Shown in pieces: positions 32,886-46,449 of a stretch of 64,000 nucleotides of DNA. The notes under the pieces were generated by a model. The model saw nothing but the letters and a program-made list of their open reading frames with translations, was not told where the DNA came from and did no database searches. The DNA is taken from contig CP141147.1 in the NCBI GenBank assembly GCA_035235625.1, positions 6,995,001 through 7,059,000 on the forward strand, in the 5' to 3' direction. The stretch is from Saururus chinensis. Taxonomy: Eukaryota > Streptophyta > Magnoliopsida > Piperales > Saururaceae. Every line of letters begins with the position of its first letter. The first letter of the stretch is position 1. Made by a program: the position numbers and the translations under genes.

Positions 32886-32947
<62 letters not shown>
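32884..32947. repeat. (TA)n tract in 3' LTR of E
   Basis: About 32 TA units. The matching position in the right LTR copy (41196-41213) has only a short ATATATAT, so the tract expanded after or during insertion. Confidence 0.85.
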
Positions 32948-32948
<1 letters not shown>

Positions 32949-34731
32949 CATTCTTATCAAATACCCCCAAACCTATATTTTGCTAGTCCTCAAGCAAAAC
33001 AAAAACAAGACAAAATAACTAATCTAGAAAAATAAATAAATGCCACTTTTGTAGGGAATCACGATTGCATTTAGAGTATGCAACAAGCCTTTAAACCCCT
33101 AGGTGTCCCTAGTTGGACGAGTTGTGTCTCGTGAGGGTTTGCAATAATGATACCCACAAACATCTAAACCTAAGAAAAGAAAAAAAACAAACAAGAAAAC
33201 AAAAATTCTAAAAACAATCTTCTCTTAAAAACACAACTATTTTTAAAAAGAACCAACCAAAAATACTAGAAACAAGTAAATAATTTCGATCTGATCACCT
33301 TCAAGTAAGGAATCATCCATTCTATAACCTCATCTTAGAACTAATTGTGCAACTACATATATGCATTTTAAAAACATAAAGTGTAGAAACTTTGTAGTCA
33401 TACAATTTCACCCATTAACTAAGCTTATTAAAGTTCATTAACTCAAAAATATAACAATGATAATCTTTCATCCTTAACATCTCATAATAAAACGTCATGT
33501 AATGGCCTTCAATCTCAATTAAATTCAGGGAATAAGAGCATAATATACTCAAAATATGACTTGTGCAATACTTAGTTTTATTAAGCTTTCTAAATAGTCC
33601 ACGTAACAAGTGTTAGGGCAGTGTCCCTAATCCAGTTGGCTCAAGGCACTAGGTGATGAAACACCCCTCAGGCTTAATAACTCGAATTATAAAGGCTACA
33701 GAACCAAGTAAGTCATAAAAGAATTTATCTCAACTTTTGACCTTTTGACACGATCCCTTATACTTGACTAGGCACAAGGCCCGGTTACTCAGTGAAAAGA
33801 GAAACAAACATTTACTCTCTTTTTTTTCTCATCAATTTTTTTTTCAATCAATCTATCTGTTTTTCAAACTTTTTTTTCTTCTCATTCTTTTTTTTCATAA
33901 TTTTTTTCATTCTTTTTTTTCCATTACACACTTATCCCATTTTTTCAAATAATAGCCAAGCATAAAGATCTATCATAAAATATTAAAAATTACTCAATTG
34001 CCAAGTTTTCAAAAATATATGCTCAGTTAAAGATATCCCACTAAGATTACAAGTAATAAATCATAAAATTATATTCTTACAAGTTTCAAGTGTGTAAATT
34101 ATGATTTAAAAATATAAGCACAATTATCGAAGATAAAGAAAATAAAATAGAAATTACTCACTTAATCGCTTTCATCACTTAATTAATTACTTGAACTTTC
34201 TTTATGAAATTGATCTCTTTAAAAAACAGACATATGCTTTTAAAAGAAAATAAGCGATAAAACCACATAAAAGAAAAGAAAACAAAAGAAAATGAAAAAA
34301 ATACTCTAAAACATCCTAAAATAAAAATAAGAAAGAAAAATATCTTTCTACACCCCCAAACCTAAACTGAACATTGTCCTCAATGTTAAAGAAAATATAT
34401 ACTACAATGACAAGAATAAGTAAGAGAGGGAAAAAAAGATATCACCTGAATGCATAACTAATCCACTAATATGAAAGTGAAGTACATAGGATTGAGAGAA
34501 AAGAAATAAATTACAAGTGATAAGCATTCCCCCAAACCTAAAGTATTATATCCAACAAAAAAATAGAAACTATAATGAGAAAAGAAACAAAAGCAGAGAA
34601 AATAAAAGCTAAATAAACCAAAGAAGATAAATAAAACAAAGGAAAAGAAATATATCAAAAACATGGGTTGCCTCCCAAGAAGCACTAAGTTTATTGTCTT
34701 CAGCCAGACATTGCCAACATTCTCAAATATG

Positions 34732-35292
34732 TTAGGGTGGGTAGTAGTTATTTGCATTGGTTCTTCTCTTAAGTCTCCAAAAAGATGATTCAAAAAAATT
34801 AGAAGGCACAACTTGATTATGGGCTGATGCTACAAAAGATGGACCTCTATCATAAGCATTGAATCTAAAATTATCTACCATAAAACATTCAGCATCACAA
34901 GTTGCAGGTAAATTGTTGGACACATCAAAAATATTTAATTGCACTTTCATGTTCCCAAAGGTCATTTTCATTACCCCCGTCCTACAATTTATGCATGCAT
35001 TAGCTGTGGCAAGGAAAGGACGACCTAGAATTATAAGAATTTGATGTGTGGAGTTGGTACCAATTTCTATATATAAGACAATAAAATCAATGGGGAAAAA
35101 GAACAGGTCAACTTTCACTAAGACATCCTTAATTACTCCCCGAGGCTTACGCACAGAACGGTTGGCTAATTGTAAGGTAACTTATGTAAGCAATTCACCT
35201 AACCCTAGTTTTTCATGCACCGAGTAAGGGAGTAGATTGATACTCACACCAAGGTCAGGGAGGGCTCTATGAATAGAGTGATCACCTATGAC
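34732..35292 (-). pseudogene. Protease of element E
   Basis: A DLGVSINLLP motif (near 35245; canonical D-L/T-G-A-S) opens the domain, followed after one stop by KPRGVIKDVLVKVD, a PIDFIVL strand and IILGRPFLATANA. These are the classical Athila-type aspartic protease motifs. The main open part is 34732-35154. No RT follows; the sequence turns non-coding at about 34460. Confidence 0.7.
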
Positions 35293-37286
35293 TCAAGAAA
35301 TAGTAGACATTCCAGGGTCCTTATACTTAAGTGGGGTGTCAAACTTCAAAAGAGAGCTAACTTGCTCGGTGAGGAAGACCTTCTTAGACACATGGGTCTT
35401 AAATTTATGCTTTTGAGTGCATAGGTCTTTGAGGAACTTAGCATAAGCAGGGACTTGCTTAATGGCTTCTAAGAGGGGGAGATTAATTTTGACTTGTTTG
35501 AAAATGTCAAGAATCTCATCAGTCCTAGCCGTGCTCTTTCGAAATGGTAGGGCCATGTCAAGACACAGAGAAAAATGTGTCATAGGGATATAAGATTCAT
35601 CAGAAGTGGTCTTAGACTATGGCTCTAAGGAAGGGGAAGGAGATACAAACTCCTTCTCATATGGTGCACTAACTTCTACTTGAGGCTCATTAAGGACTGC
35701 CCTCTCTAACTCTTCACTCCTATCATCTGTCACTGGTGTCCCCCCAACATTATTGTCAACATTCCTCCCACTCCTAAGGGTCATTATGGAATTAACATTT
35801 TCATTAGAGGGAGGAGCTCCCTCTACCCAAAATTGACTTTTAGGGTTTTGTAGAGGTTGACTTGGCAATGTCCCCATCTCTCTTGTTAATAGCATTAGCT
35901 AGTTGTCCAATTTAGGCTTCTAGCTTCGCTATTGATTATGTGTGGGAGTGAAGGATTTGAGTATGAGATTGTAGTTCTTGTAATGCGGTTAAGACTTTCT
36001 CTTCAAAACTCGAACTCAAACTAGGTTGGAAATATGGGGGTTGCACTTGAGGTTGGTGGATAGGGACTTGTGGAACTTGGAATGGTTGCCTAGGTGGTTG
36101 GTTGCCCACAACCCCTTGGTTTTGTGTCCGCCAAGAAAAGTTAGGATGATTCGTCCACCCAAGGTTATTTGTGTTTGAAAATGGATTGTTCTCAGCCCTA
36201 GCAAAGGATTGGGTGGCATTCACATGCTCTTGGACAAGCTCAGGAAATTGAGAGGCAGAGGGACACTCCATGATAGTATGGGCTGGGCTACGGCATATTG
36301 TACATGCATCTTGAGTGAAAGAAGTGGGCTGATGGGTTGAAGTCATAAGAAGGTTCAGCTTCCTACTCAAAGTATCAACTTTGGAGGAGAGGTCTAATAG
36401 GTTTTTGACTTCATACAAGCCACCCCTAGAGGGGGCATTGTTCAAGGTAGATAGTCCACACTCATTTCTATTTAACACAGCATGTTGAAGAGAATTTTCA
36501 CTTAAGTCCTCAAAAAGTTTCCATGTCTCATTTTTATTTTTTTAGCAAAAAGGTACCCCCACAACTTGCATCAACAAGATGACGGTTTTGTTCAGTAAGA
36601 CCATCATAAAAACGTTGCACTAATTGCCACTTAGGGACAACATGATGAGGACACATCCTAAGAAGGTCTTTAAGTCTATCCCAACTCTTATAGAACTATT
36701 CAGTGGGAAGTTGGGTAAAAGTGGTTATGGCCTTTCCATTTGGTTAGTCTTACCTATGGGGAAATACTTTTTAAGGAACTCTTATTGCATTTGGGCCCAA
36801 GTTGTGATGGTGTCTGGCTCTAAAGAGGGAAGCCATTATTTAGCCTTATCTTTCAATGTGAAAGGGAAAAGGCGAAGTTTAACAGCCTCATCGGTTAAAT
36901 TTGAGAGCTTAAAAGTTGTGCATAGTTCCAAGAAGTCATCTAGGTGCTTATACGGGTTTTCATTATTAAGCCCATAAAATGATGGAAGCCATTTGAATAA
37001 CATTGGGTTTAATTTCATAATTTTGAGCAACAACTGCTAGCAACCTAATGCATGAAGGGGAGGTGTACTCATTAGGAGTGTAATACTCCCTTAGAGCTTT
37101 GAGTGGTGCATCTACTAACTGATGTTCAGCTATGAAGAGGGTAGAAGTAGTGTGGGTGGAGGAATTGGTAGGAGAGTTTGGGGTTGTAAGGATGTAGGTC
37201 GAGGGCAACTCAACTCTCCTAGATGTCCGCTCAGGCTTAGGGCCAAATGGTACTAGTCGGCAGAGCAAGGAGCGACGACCACGCAT
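35293..37286 (-). pseudogene. gag of Athila-like element E
   Basis: It begins near 37286 (MRGRRSLLCRLVPF). The retrotransposon gag domain follows (ENPYKHLDDFLELC, DEAVKLRLFPFTLKDKAK at 36836-36960), then a C-x2-C...C zinc-knuckle-like segment (CTICRSPAHTIMECP near 36300) and NHPNFSWRTQ near 36140. The C-terminal part carries LPSQPLQNPK, MTLRSGRN (about 35780) and LLEAIKQVPAYAKFLKDL (about 35450). All are landmarks of Athila Gag. Several frameshifts split it. Confidence 0.7.
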
Positions 37287-37293
37287 ACAAGTC

Positions 37294-40200
37294 CATCTTT
37301 AAATACAAAACAAACCCTTCGATTAAATATCTAGATCATGATAACTGGGGTTCACAAATACGAATATCAAATCATATGATATTATTTAAAGTCTGAAACT
37401 TCATAAAGACCAGCTCATCCATCTAAGTACAAGTCCATCACCCGTCTGAAAATAAATAACAAGTTGACTCTCACGCTAAAGGTACACTTACGTACCAGAG
37501 TTGCAGACACGAAGAAACTTCATCCTATACGCTTCAATCTTGGTCACACTCATTGTCGCCTAGAAAACCTGCAACAAGCAAACCAAACAACAACCACAAC
37601 CACAATGGAGCATCTCCACCTTTAGGAGAAGAGCTTCCAAAGGACAAAAGGTTTAATTAATATTTTTCGGATCGGGCTAACATCACCCGATGTTAGTTGC
37701 CTACGTACTCATCAGACAACATCTCCAATGTTTCTAACAAGATCGGATTCAGACGTAGTTCTACCTAGAAACTACTCTATCCTAATAAGCATAGCATCAC
37801 ACATGCAATGCTTAGGTATTTTCAACCTACATTTTAGTAAGTCCTTTAACTGTTCCACTGTCTAATTAAAAAGCAACAACAAACAATGTTATTAATTATC
37901 TCACATCCCTTGTTCGATAATTAACACTATCAAATCTATAACTCAGAGATGACTCACCCCTCGAGAAATCCCCAAACAAAGTACTCCAACCTTGGAGTAG
38001 ACTGCTTAACATCAGCTTGACCCAAATCCCCAAGGCTCTCAATAGCCTACCAGGAATCTGGGGAAGAGGATCCCAACTGTGCTCATTGACACATATTGGC
38101 AAGAAACACAAGCCTTCCATGATGCTCATGTAACTCCACTTTTCATACGTACTAAATAGTCCTGGGAAGACTTGCGGGAGACCCGCGGTAAAGACCCTCT
38201 AGTCAATACCCAAACCGTCTTAGCGATGAAGAAGCATATCACAATCTCCAGCATTATCCATATTAGCCTCAGGTCTTTATGACTATTGACTCTGCCATAC
38301 ATCTAAACTTAGACTAGATTATTTTCATCCAGTCAAGTATCCATTCAACCATTTGGGTCCTCTTCACCTTGTAAATCGGCCCAAAAAATAGCTCATCCAC
38401 TGCGCTATGACTTAGAGAACATCCCATAACCACCATCGGTTCATTAACCAAGGTAAGATCTATGTCAGGGTCCCATTCACTCCATGAACTAGTACCAACC
38501 CTAAAGAGGGTATTTTAGTCATTATCTTGAATAGGTGTTCTCTCCACAATCCAATGACAACCAAAATCTCTTGGTTAGTCTTTATTAACCTTACATTACT
38601 GATGTAACTTAACATAGCAATAATAAATGTAAGCATCAGAATAATCAACATATAAAATATGCAGTCACACAAGTGCATAAATAATAAACGGAGGCCCGTT
38701 GCATTCCTTTGCAGGGCCAGGGCTCAGAGAATTCAAGCCCGAGAGTGTAATCAACTCCAACACATCGCACGAGCTACATATTTAATACTCTAGTTGATCG
38801 ATGCACTTGATTGCAGACACGAAAAATACGCTACTTTAAACCTAAAAATTAGGGTTCTACCCTTTATTTCTCATGACACTGTGACCCGACAAGGTCTTCG
38901 TGTCACTTACTGGTCATGCTCGTTCCTTTTGAAGTCATTTGTAGGGTACCCTAACTCTTGATTTACTAGGTCATCCGTTTTGACAGAAACAAGATATATT
39001 GCCCCTAAGGGCGTTAGGGTAATTTTATCACATAGGGTATGATACCCTCCCTTCAGTCATTCTAGTCATTTTACTGCCCCTCTATTGATTTAAGTCATTG
39101 ACCTCTCACAAGGCTCCACTCTTAGACCGACTCACGCTTCCATTCACACGAATGTGGGCGGGTCCATTCAAAGGGGTATTTCTGTCATTTGGTTTAAGAC
39201 CTTAATGACCTCTAATGGGTCCAAAATTCAACTCAAGGGTACTACTAGCCTCCATGGACTCTGTGTAATTTTCCTGACGTGTGACGGGGTCGTGAACCCC
39301 TTGAACCAACCCAGGTTTTAACTAACGATTTAATATAAACCCTAAGGGAAAAAGGGTCAATAAACCATGCACTGAGATTTTTCTTCACTAAGAGATTTGT
39401 ATTATAATTAGGTAACCAATTTGAGTCTCATTGAGAATTTTCCCAATTTTTAAATCATCTCATAGACTCTTGAACCAGAGCCTCAAACTCGGGTAAGTTA
39501 ATATTATACGATAATTTAATAAACAGGGGTAAAAAGGTTATTTCACATTCTCTGAGATTTTTCCCGATTATTAAACTTGGTATAATTACTCCTCATGTTT
39601 CCCCGGACACTGTGGAATTTTATTGACAATTTTCCAAGTCTAAACCCTACTGAACCGGGTCCGGTTCAGTAGGCATTTTTTTTAAAACCGACCCGGGCCG
39701 GGTCTGCAGTTCCAGCCCTGAACGGGCCGACCCGCAGACCCGCTTGCAGGTCGTCTTCCCCGGGAAGATGCCGGTAGGGCTGTAGGTGGTGGCTGGATTC
39801 GATCTAGCCATCGCCGGCCTGGCCCTCTAGCCACTAGCCCGGCGATCTAATCACTGTTAGAAGATTTTCGCCAACGGAAGAAGGCCTGATCTGAAAGCCA
39901 CGGCCGATGCACGCATATCCAGAATTTATACAGAGATAGACTAAAATTTCTGATCGCCGGTGAGCACGATGGCCGCCATGACTAGGAGCAAGGCTGGGCC
40001 TGGTTAGATCATCTCCAACCAGCGAATCTGACATGCCTAGCCTCGCTACGAACCGGTGGCCGCCGACCGACATCAAATCCGCATGTTTCGTCCACGTCCG
40101 CCCGTGAGCAGAACAACCGGCGGGAGCAGCAGCCGTCACGAATAGAGTCGGGGGCAGGGCCTGTTTGCCCAGCGGCAAATCTAAGGGACCCAATCCCCGC

Positions 40201-40861
40201 CGCCGGTAGGCGGTGCTTGCTAGCCGGAGCCCAAATCCGGTTACTGTTACAGAACTCCAGCCTAATCTTCTTAATTAATTAAAGGATTAATGTTCTAATT
40301 AAGAAATTGAAACGATTACAAACCTAAACCTCTTCATCACATAATCAAGTTTATTAGATGATCTTACCTTAATTGCCAATTTGTCGCCGATCCATCACCG
40401 TCGGAGCTTCGTTGGAGCCTTGCTGGAAAATCCAATGCCACTCGTTCTCCTTCGCTCCAAAAATCCCCCTTTTCTTTAAGAGCCCTAATTAATTCTTTTT
40501 ATAAGCATGAGATTAGGGCTCCTAATCCCATGAGAAATTGGGCCCCAAAAACTTAATTTCGGAACAGTAATTGATCGGGCCTGTATCGCAACTTAAATGG
40601 ACAACTCGCAAGTTCAATTCGGGTAAAAGGGTCCTGCACGATATGTTCAACTTTGAACAGTCGTATCTCCTTCATCTGGACTCCGATTCACGCGTTCTTA
40701 GTGGCATTTCGAGGCTCTTTCCGTCTATTTTCCATCCATATATACTTTAGACACCACTTCCAACTGATGATTAATTTACTCCTACAAGAAGCTTAAGGGG
40801 TCCAACACCCTAATTTCCCCGTGTACGACTTCAGGAATTTAGAAAATTCCCGGACATTACA
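37294..40861 (-). mobile_element. LTR B, variant of A/C family, truncated at its left end
   Basis: 37300-38900 aligns with A (18000-19640) and C (42160-43800), and the right end GAAAATTCCCGGACATTACA matches theirs. The TGTCACGACCCGG terminus is missing. Between about 39600 and 40500 the sequence differs completely from A and C. A TATAAAAA box (40496-40503, minus) stands at the usual ~360 bp from the edge, but the leader is different and ends in AAG/GTAAGAT (40366-40367). A 119-codon minus frame (39834-40193) in the GC-rich part is not recognisable. Confidence 0.7.
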
Positions 40862-40954
40862 GTTAGAAACTAAGAATTAACCTAAAAACTAAAGTAAACT
40901 GAAACAACAGTAACTAGAATTATCCTAAAGCTAATTTAGTAACAAACCAACACC

Positions 40955-40973
40955 TTCCCCGGCAACGGTGCAA
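40955..40973 (-). promoter_or_regulatory. Primer-binding site of E (tRNA-Asp type)
   Basis: The minus strand reads TTGCACCGTTGCCGGGGAA, close to the Athila/Tat primer site TGGCGCCGTTGCCGGGGA. It lies 7 bp from the inner edge of the right LTR piece. Confidence 0.7.
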
Positions 40974-42085
40974 AAAACTTTGGTAAGCGCACTTTACCTA
41001 CAAAACATAAAAATATCACATTTTAGGCATGTAGAATGTTAAAATCCCAACTTTATTTAAATATATACCTAAACTACTAATAACTCTCAAAATTAATTAA
41101 GAATTAAACTAAAATACTAATATCTATCTTAATCTAAATAAACCATAACTAACTCTAAATTAACCTAATTTATACTAGCAAATAAGGTAAAAAGGCATAT
41201 AAAATATATATATTTCATTCTTATCACTTACACATACATGTACGACCTTACTCATACAATCATGCGCTTACTGTCTTACTCAAAAACACACTCTTATAGT
41301 CTTATTCAGAATCATACTCTTACAGTCGTGCTCATACTCATACTCTTACAATCGTGCTCATAATATTGACCACTGAAGCTCATTATAACTAATAAGCTTT
41401 AGTGTTGAAATGAAAAAGAATGTCACTGGGGCATCACCTTAACCTCCGGGGAGTGACTAAATGTCATGGACTTTTCCAAAGGCAAGACACACCAATGCTC
41501 ATGGGGCACAGGATCAAACAGGTAAGAACAGGTCCATAATACTACTTACCCAAGCGCACAAACATAAACACAAACGCCCACACTAAAGGGGATATACAAT
41601 TGCCCACCGTTATGGGTCTTATAGTGCCAATGCCCCTCTTCGGCAGAAATCATACAATGCCACGCTTGGGCAGAATCATACAACACTCTAAATAGAGCAT
41701 CAAATGTCTAGGCTTAATACAACACATAGACCAAATCGAAAACATACATCGCCCTCAACATAGAATCAGACGTCTATGTGCTCAATACAGAACATGGACA
41801 ACATCCTGCATGATAAACACCATGGTAAGACATGAGAAATGCTCAGCCGACTCATTATCGGCTAACTCAAACATGGAACTTAATCTGTCGAACTCTCAGG
41901 TCTCAAACTTACAACGCTATCATTAGCTTTCTTTATAAATCAAGTTTGAATTAAGTAAGTTATGCGGTACAATTATGCCACACAAAATCTCAAACATACT
42001 GTGCTCCACTGATCAAACCGAAGTTTAGCCCGATCTGAAACCCTAGTTCGTCAGGGCAACAAACTTCACTTAACCTGTCAATCTC

Positions 42086-45000
42086 TGTCATGACCCGGAT
42101 TTTTAAAAGCATTTTTTCTTAAATAGCACGAACGATAAGTAGCGATAAATTTTTTTTTTCTTAAATACAAAACAAACCATTCGATTAAATATCTAAGTCA
42201 GGATAACTGGGATTCACAAATATGAATATTAAATTATATAATATTATTACACATCTGAAAATTCATAAACAGCTCATTCATCTAAGTACAAGTCTATCAC
42301 CTATCTGAAAAATAAATAACAAGTTGACTCTCACGCTAAAGGTACACTAACGTACTGGAGTTGCTAAAACACTGAAACTTCAACTTGTGCTCCCCTGTCT
42401 TGGTCTCACTTGCCGTCACCTGGAGAATCTGTAACTAACCAAATGAAACAACCACAACAACAATGGAATCTCTCCGCCTTCATGAGAAGAGCTTCTAAAA
42501 GACAAAAGGTTTAATTAATATTTTTCAGATCGGGCCAACATTACCCGATGTTAGTTGCCTACGTACTCATCAGACAACATCTCCAATGTTTCCAACAAGA
42601 TCAGATCCAGACATAGTTCTACCTAGAAACTACTCTATCCTAATAAGCATAGCATCACACATGCAATGCTTAGGTATTTTCAACCTACATTTTAGTAAGT
42701 CCTTTAACCGTTCCACTGTCTAATTAAAAAGCAACAACAAACAATGTTATTAATTATCTCACATCCCTTGTTCGATAATTAACACTATCAAATCTATAAC
42801 TCAGAGATGACTCACCCCTCGAGAAATCCCCAAACAAAGTACTCCAACCTTGGAGTAGAGCAGCTTGACCCAAATCCCCAGGGCTCTCAATAGCCTGCCA
42901 CAAATCTGGAGAAGAGGATCCCAACTATGTTCATGGACACCGATTGGCGAGAAGCACAAGCCTTCCATGATGCCCATACAACTCCGCTTTTTGTACGTAC
43001 TAAATAGTCCTGGGAAGACCTGCGGGAGACCCGCGGTAAAGACCCTCTGGTCAATACCCAAACCGCTGTGGTGATGGAGAAGCATATCGCAATCTCCATC
43101 ATCCTAACTCTGGGAGAAAATGTCTTATAAGACATTACTAATGTATCCATAGAAGCCTCAGGTCCTTATGACCATTGACTCCCCCAAACATCTAAAACTT
43201 AGATTAGATTATTTCCATCCAGTCAAGTATATGCTCAACCATTTGGGTCCTTTTCACCTTGTGAATCGGCCCCAATAAATAGCTCATCCACTGAGCTATG
43301 ACTCAGAGAACATCCCAAAAACCACCATCGGTTCATTAACCAAGGTAAAATCTATGTCAGAGCCCCGTCCACTCCATGAACTAGTCCCAACCCTAAAGAG
43401 GGTATTTTAGTCATTATCTTGATTTAGGTGTTCTCCCCCCAATCCAACGACAACCAAAATCTCTTGATTGGTCTTTATTAACCTTAAGTTACTGATATAA
43501 CTTAACACATCAATAACAAAAGTATGCAGCAAATTAAGCAACATAAATAACATGCAGACATACAAGTGCATAAATAACAAATGAAGGCCTATTGCACTCA
43601 TTTGCAGGGCTAGGGCTTAACTAATTCAAGCCCAAGAGTGTAAACAACTCTAACGTATCCCGCGATTTACATATATAACACTCTAGTCGATCGATGTACT
43701 CGATTGTAGACATGTGTAATACGCTACCCTACACCTTGAGAATTAGGATCATTCCCCTTATTTCCCATGACACTATGACCTGACAAGGTCTTCATGTCAC
43801 TTACTGGTCACACCCCTTCCCTTTTGATGCCACTTATAGGGACTCTAACTCGAATATATTGCCCCTAAGGGTGTTAGGGTAATTTTACCACCTAGGGTAT
43901 CATACCCTCCCTTGGGTCATATGGTCATTTCACTACTATTTTATTTATTTTAAGTCGTAATCGTCTCATGAGGTTCCACTCTCAAGCTGACCTGCGCTTT
44001 CATTTACACGAATGTGGGCGGGTCCACTCAAAGGGTATTTCTATCATTTGGTTTAAAGCCTTATTAACATTTGATGGGTCCAAAATTGAACTCAAGCATA
44101 CTACTTGACTTCATTGACTTTGTGTAATTTTCCTGAAGCGTGACGGGGTTGTGAACCCCTTGAACCGACCCAGGTTGACTTAATGGTTTATTATAAATCC
44201 CAGAGGCAAAATGGTCAATTACCTACTCACTGGGATTTTTTCTCACCAAAAGATTGGTCTTATAATTAGGCTACCCATTAAACTCTCACTGAGAATTTTC
44301 CCAATTATTAGATTGACTCATAGACCCCTGAGCCGGAGCCCCTAATTTAGGTAAGTGAATATTGCACGATTGTTTAACTACAAGGGTAAAAGGGTCATTT
44401 TACATTCTCTAGGATTTTTCCCTATCTAAAACTTAGTCCAAATACGCCCACACCTCTCAAGGTCCATGAGCATTTTTATAGAATTATTTGGGAAAGTAAA
44501 AGCCCATGAACCAAACCCGAGCATTGCATGCTCTACTCACAATGGGTGGCTAATGGTCTAGACTGCTTGTGGGTCTAGCCGCAATCTTATTGCAATCACA
44601 ACTACAACCATTATGCTGATGGAAATAAGGTGTAACACCATTCATAAAATTCGTTCAACAGTAAATTTCAAAGGAAAACTTGTAAGATAACCATGTCATA
44701 CCTGTCATGCTAGTTCCACCACAGAGCCGTGAATCATGGGGAGAGTCCACAGATCCAAAGTACCTTCATTCATCCCCACACTAGAGCATAGCTCGACGTC
44801 ATCAGATGTGCTCCATGATGATGTTGTCCCGCTGATGGAAGCATTCATCACATCCTTAATTCCGCCTCGGTAGAAATCATAAGTATTATGTCAAATGCAA
44901 ATCAAGAAATTCGTGTTCCACAGCCGATCAAAGCTCCTCTTCGGAATTTGATCTTCTCCTTGAGCGTCTCGTCCCAAATTTGGTGGATTTGCGGAATCGC

Positions 45001-45964
45001 GCTGAAGCGAGTACCTTCCCTTTCTACAGCTCCTCACTGTGGTCCGACCCAACTGCCCCAAGGCCAGGCAGACCTTCGTCGGCGTCCCCGCCCTGCTATC
45101 ATACATGACGCAGTCCACCAATCACCCCTCTCCTCCATGTCTGAGACCATCTGCCTTCCTTGCAGTTTTGACACTTCCGATCCCGCCTCCACTTCAGCCA
45201 TGATATGATGCTGGAGGAGCATTGTCCCTTTGTTCACCCTCTTGATTTGCTCTGCGTCAAGCTTCTTGAAGTTTTGCTTGTAGGCGACACGCTTGTAAAG
45301 CATGTACACCTCATGCAGCTCTAGTGCGCGACGCAACGGCCAGGACCTCTTTCCTCCATTGCTCATAAACAAGGCTCTAGCAGGGACCGTCGGAGAAGGC
45401 AGGCCAGTTATGGCCATGGCCATGATAGAGCAAACGTGGCCAGCCCAAACTTGCTACTACCCACTCCATAAAAAATCCCGTGCTGCTCCTTCCCTCCTTT
45501 GAGAACTCCATGTCCACCCTTCTTTTCTCCCCTCCCATTCGGGCTAAAAGAACTCCTTCATCAATAAGCCCTAACTATCTATTTATAAGTAGGGGGATTA
45601 GGATTAAAGTTGGACCAAAACCTCCCTATTTCGGCAACATAAATAGGCCCCAAAAATTAATTTTCGGAATGCTAAATAATCGGGCCCTTAAAGCCACTTA
45701 AATGGCCAATTAACGCGTTAAATTCGGGTAAACAGGCCCTGCACGTTATGATCAACTTCGAATAGCCATATTTCCCTCATCCGAACTCCGATTCATGCAT
45801 TCTTGGAGGCATTTCGAAGCTCTTTCTGTCTATTTTCCATCCATATAGGCTTCAACTACCAATTATAAGCATTGAATATGTTATTCCAATGAGAATCTCA
45901 GGGGTCCAACACCCTAATTTCCCGTTGTCAACTTCAGGAATTTAGAAAATTCCCGGACGTTACA
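42086..45964 (-). mobile_element. Solo LTR C (3879 bp), target duplication ATCTC
   Basis: It starts TGTCATGACCCGGATTTTTA, ends GAAAATTCCCGGACGTTACA, and is flanked by ATCTC on both sides (42081-42085, 45965-45969). Compared with A it keeps ~520 additional bases at 43810-44330 that B also has, so A carries the deletion. Sense strand is minus (TATA box 45579-45587). It is inserted in D2. Confidence 0.85.
45034..45423 (-). CDS. Hypothetical ORF in LTR C leader
   Basis: A 129-codon frame equivalent to 20479-20793 in LTR A, here unbroken through SAWPWGSWVGPQ. In A the second half is shifted into another frame. It has no recognised domain. Expression would come from the LTR's own TATA box ~160 bp upstream. 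Functional status is uncertain. Confidence 0.25.
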   Translation of the reverse strand: MAMAITGLPSPTVPARALFMSNGGKRSWPLRRALELHEVYMLYKRVAYKQNFKKLDAEQIKRVNKGTMLLQHHIMAEVEAGSEVSKLQGRQMVSDMEERGDWWTASCMIAGRGRRRRSAWPWGSWVGPQ

Positions 45965-46449
45965 ATCTCATAATCATAATTCACTGTACATCAAATCCTT
46001 ACATAATCATATAGACTCCACCATCCACCTTACGACCAAAACATCTTACTCGAAAGTCCTCAAGCTAAGCTCCTTAGAGCCAACCCCAGTTATCACCCTC
46101 TTACTTATACCTCACTTATTGAGCTTACTTTTCACTTCATAATTTGTATATTATGCTTGTACAATTATGCAACACTCTTACTGTCTGACAATCCCCAACA
46201 TACACTCCAACCCAACCCGATCCATTCTAATCCTCGCCCGTCAATCTTACATCCTCTGTCTTCTGTCATACACTTACATATCCACAACAAATCTACACGA
46301 AACCCTCTATCACCTCTTACTGCCCATCACCCATACTTTTGCCCCCACATGCATACACATATCCATCAGATAGGTGTATAGCCATCATACATAAGTATGT
46401 CCATCACACATATGCATAACATACACATATTTCTATACATAGCTTACTT

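Larger units (their letters stand above)
31481..41226 (-). mobile_element. Athila-like Ty3/gypsy element E, gag-protease only, target duplication CTTAC
   Basis: CTTAC lies on both sides (31476-31480, 41227-41231). On the minus strand: 5' LTR piece (41226-40981), tRNA-Asp-type primer site, gag, protease, a long non-coding tail, then 3' LTR ending at 31481. The LTR start (TGATAAGAATGAAATATATA) occurs at 41226 and 32958. The right copy is only 246 bp before the primer site, whereas the left side extends to 31481 and includes a TATATAAAG box near 32305, so the right LTR appears internally deleted. RT, RNase H and integrase are absent. LTR B lies in its 5' leader. Confidence 0.7.
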
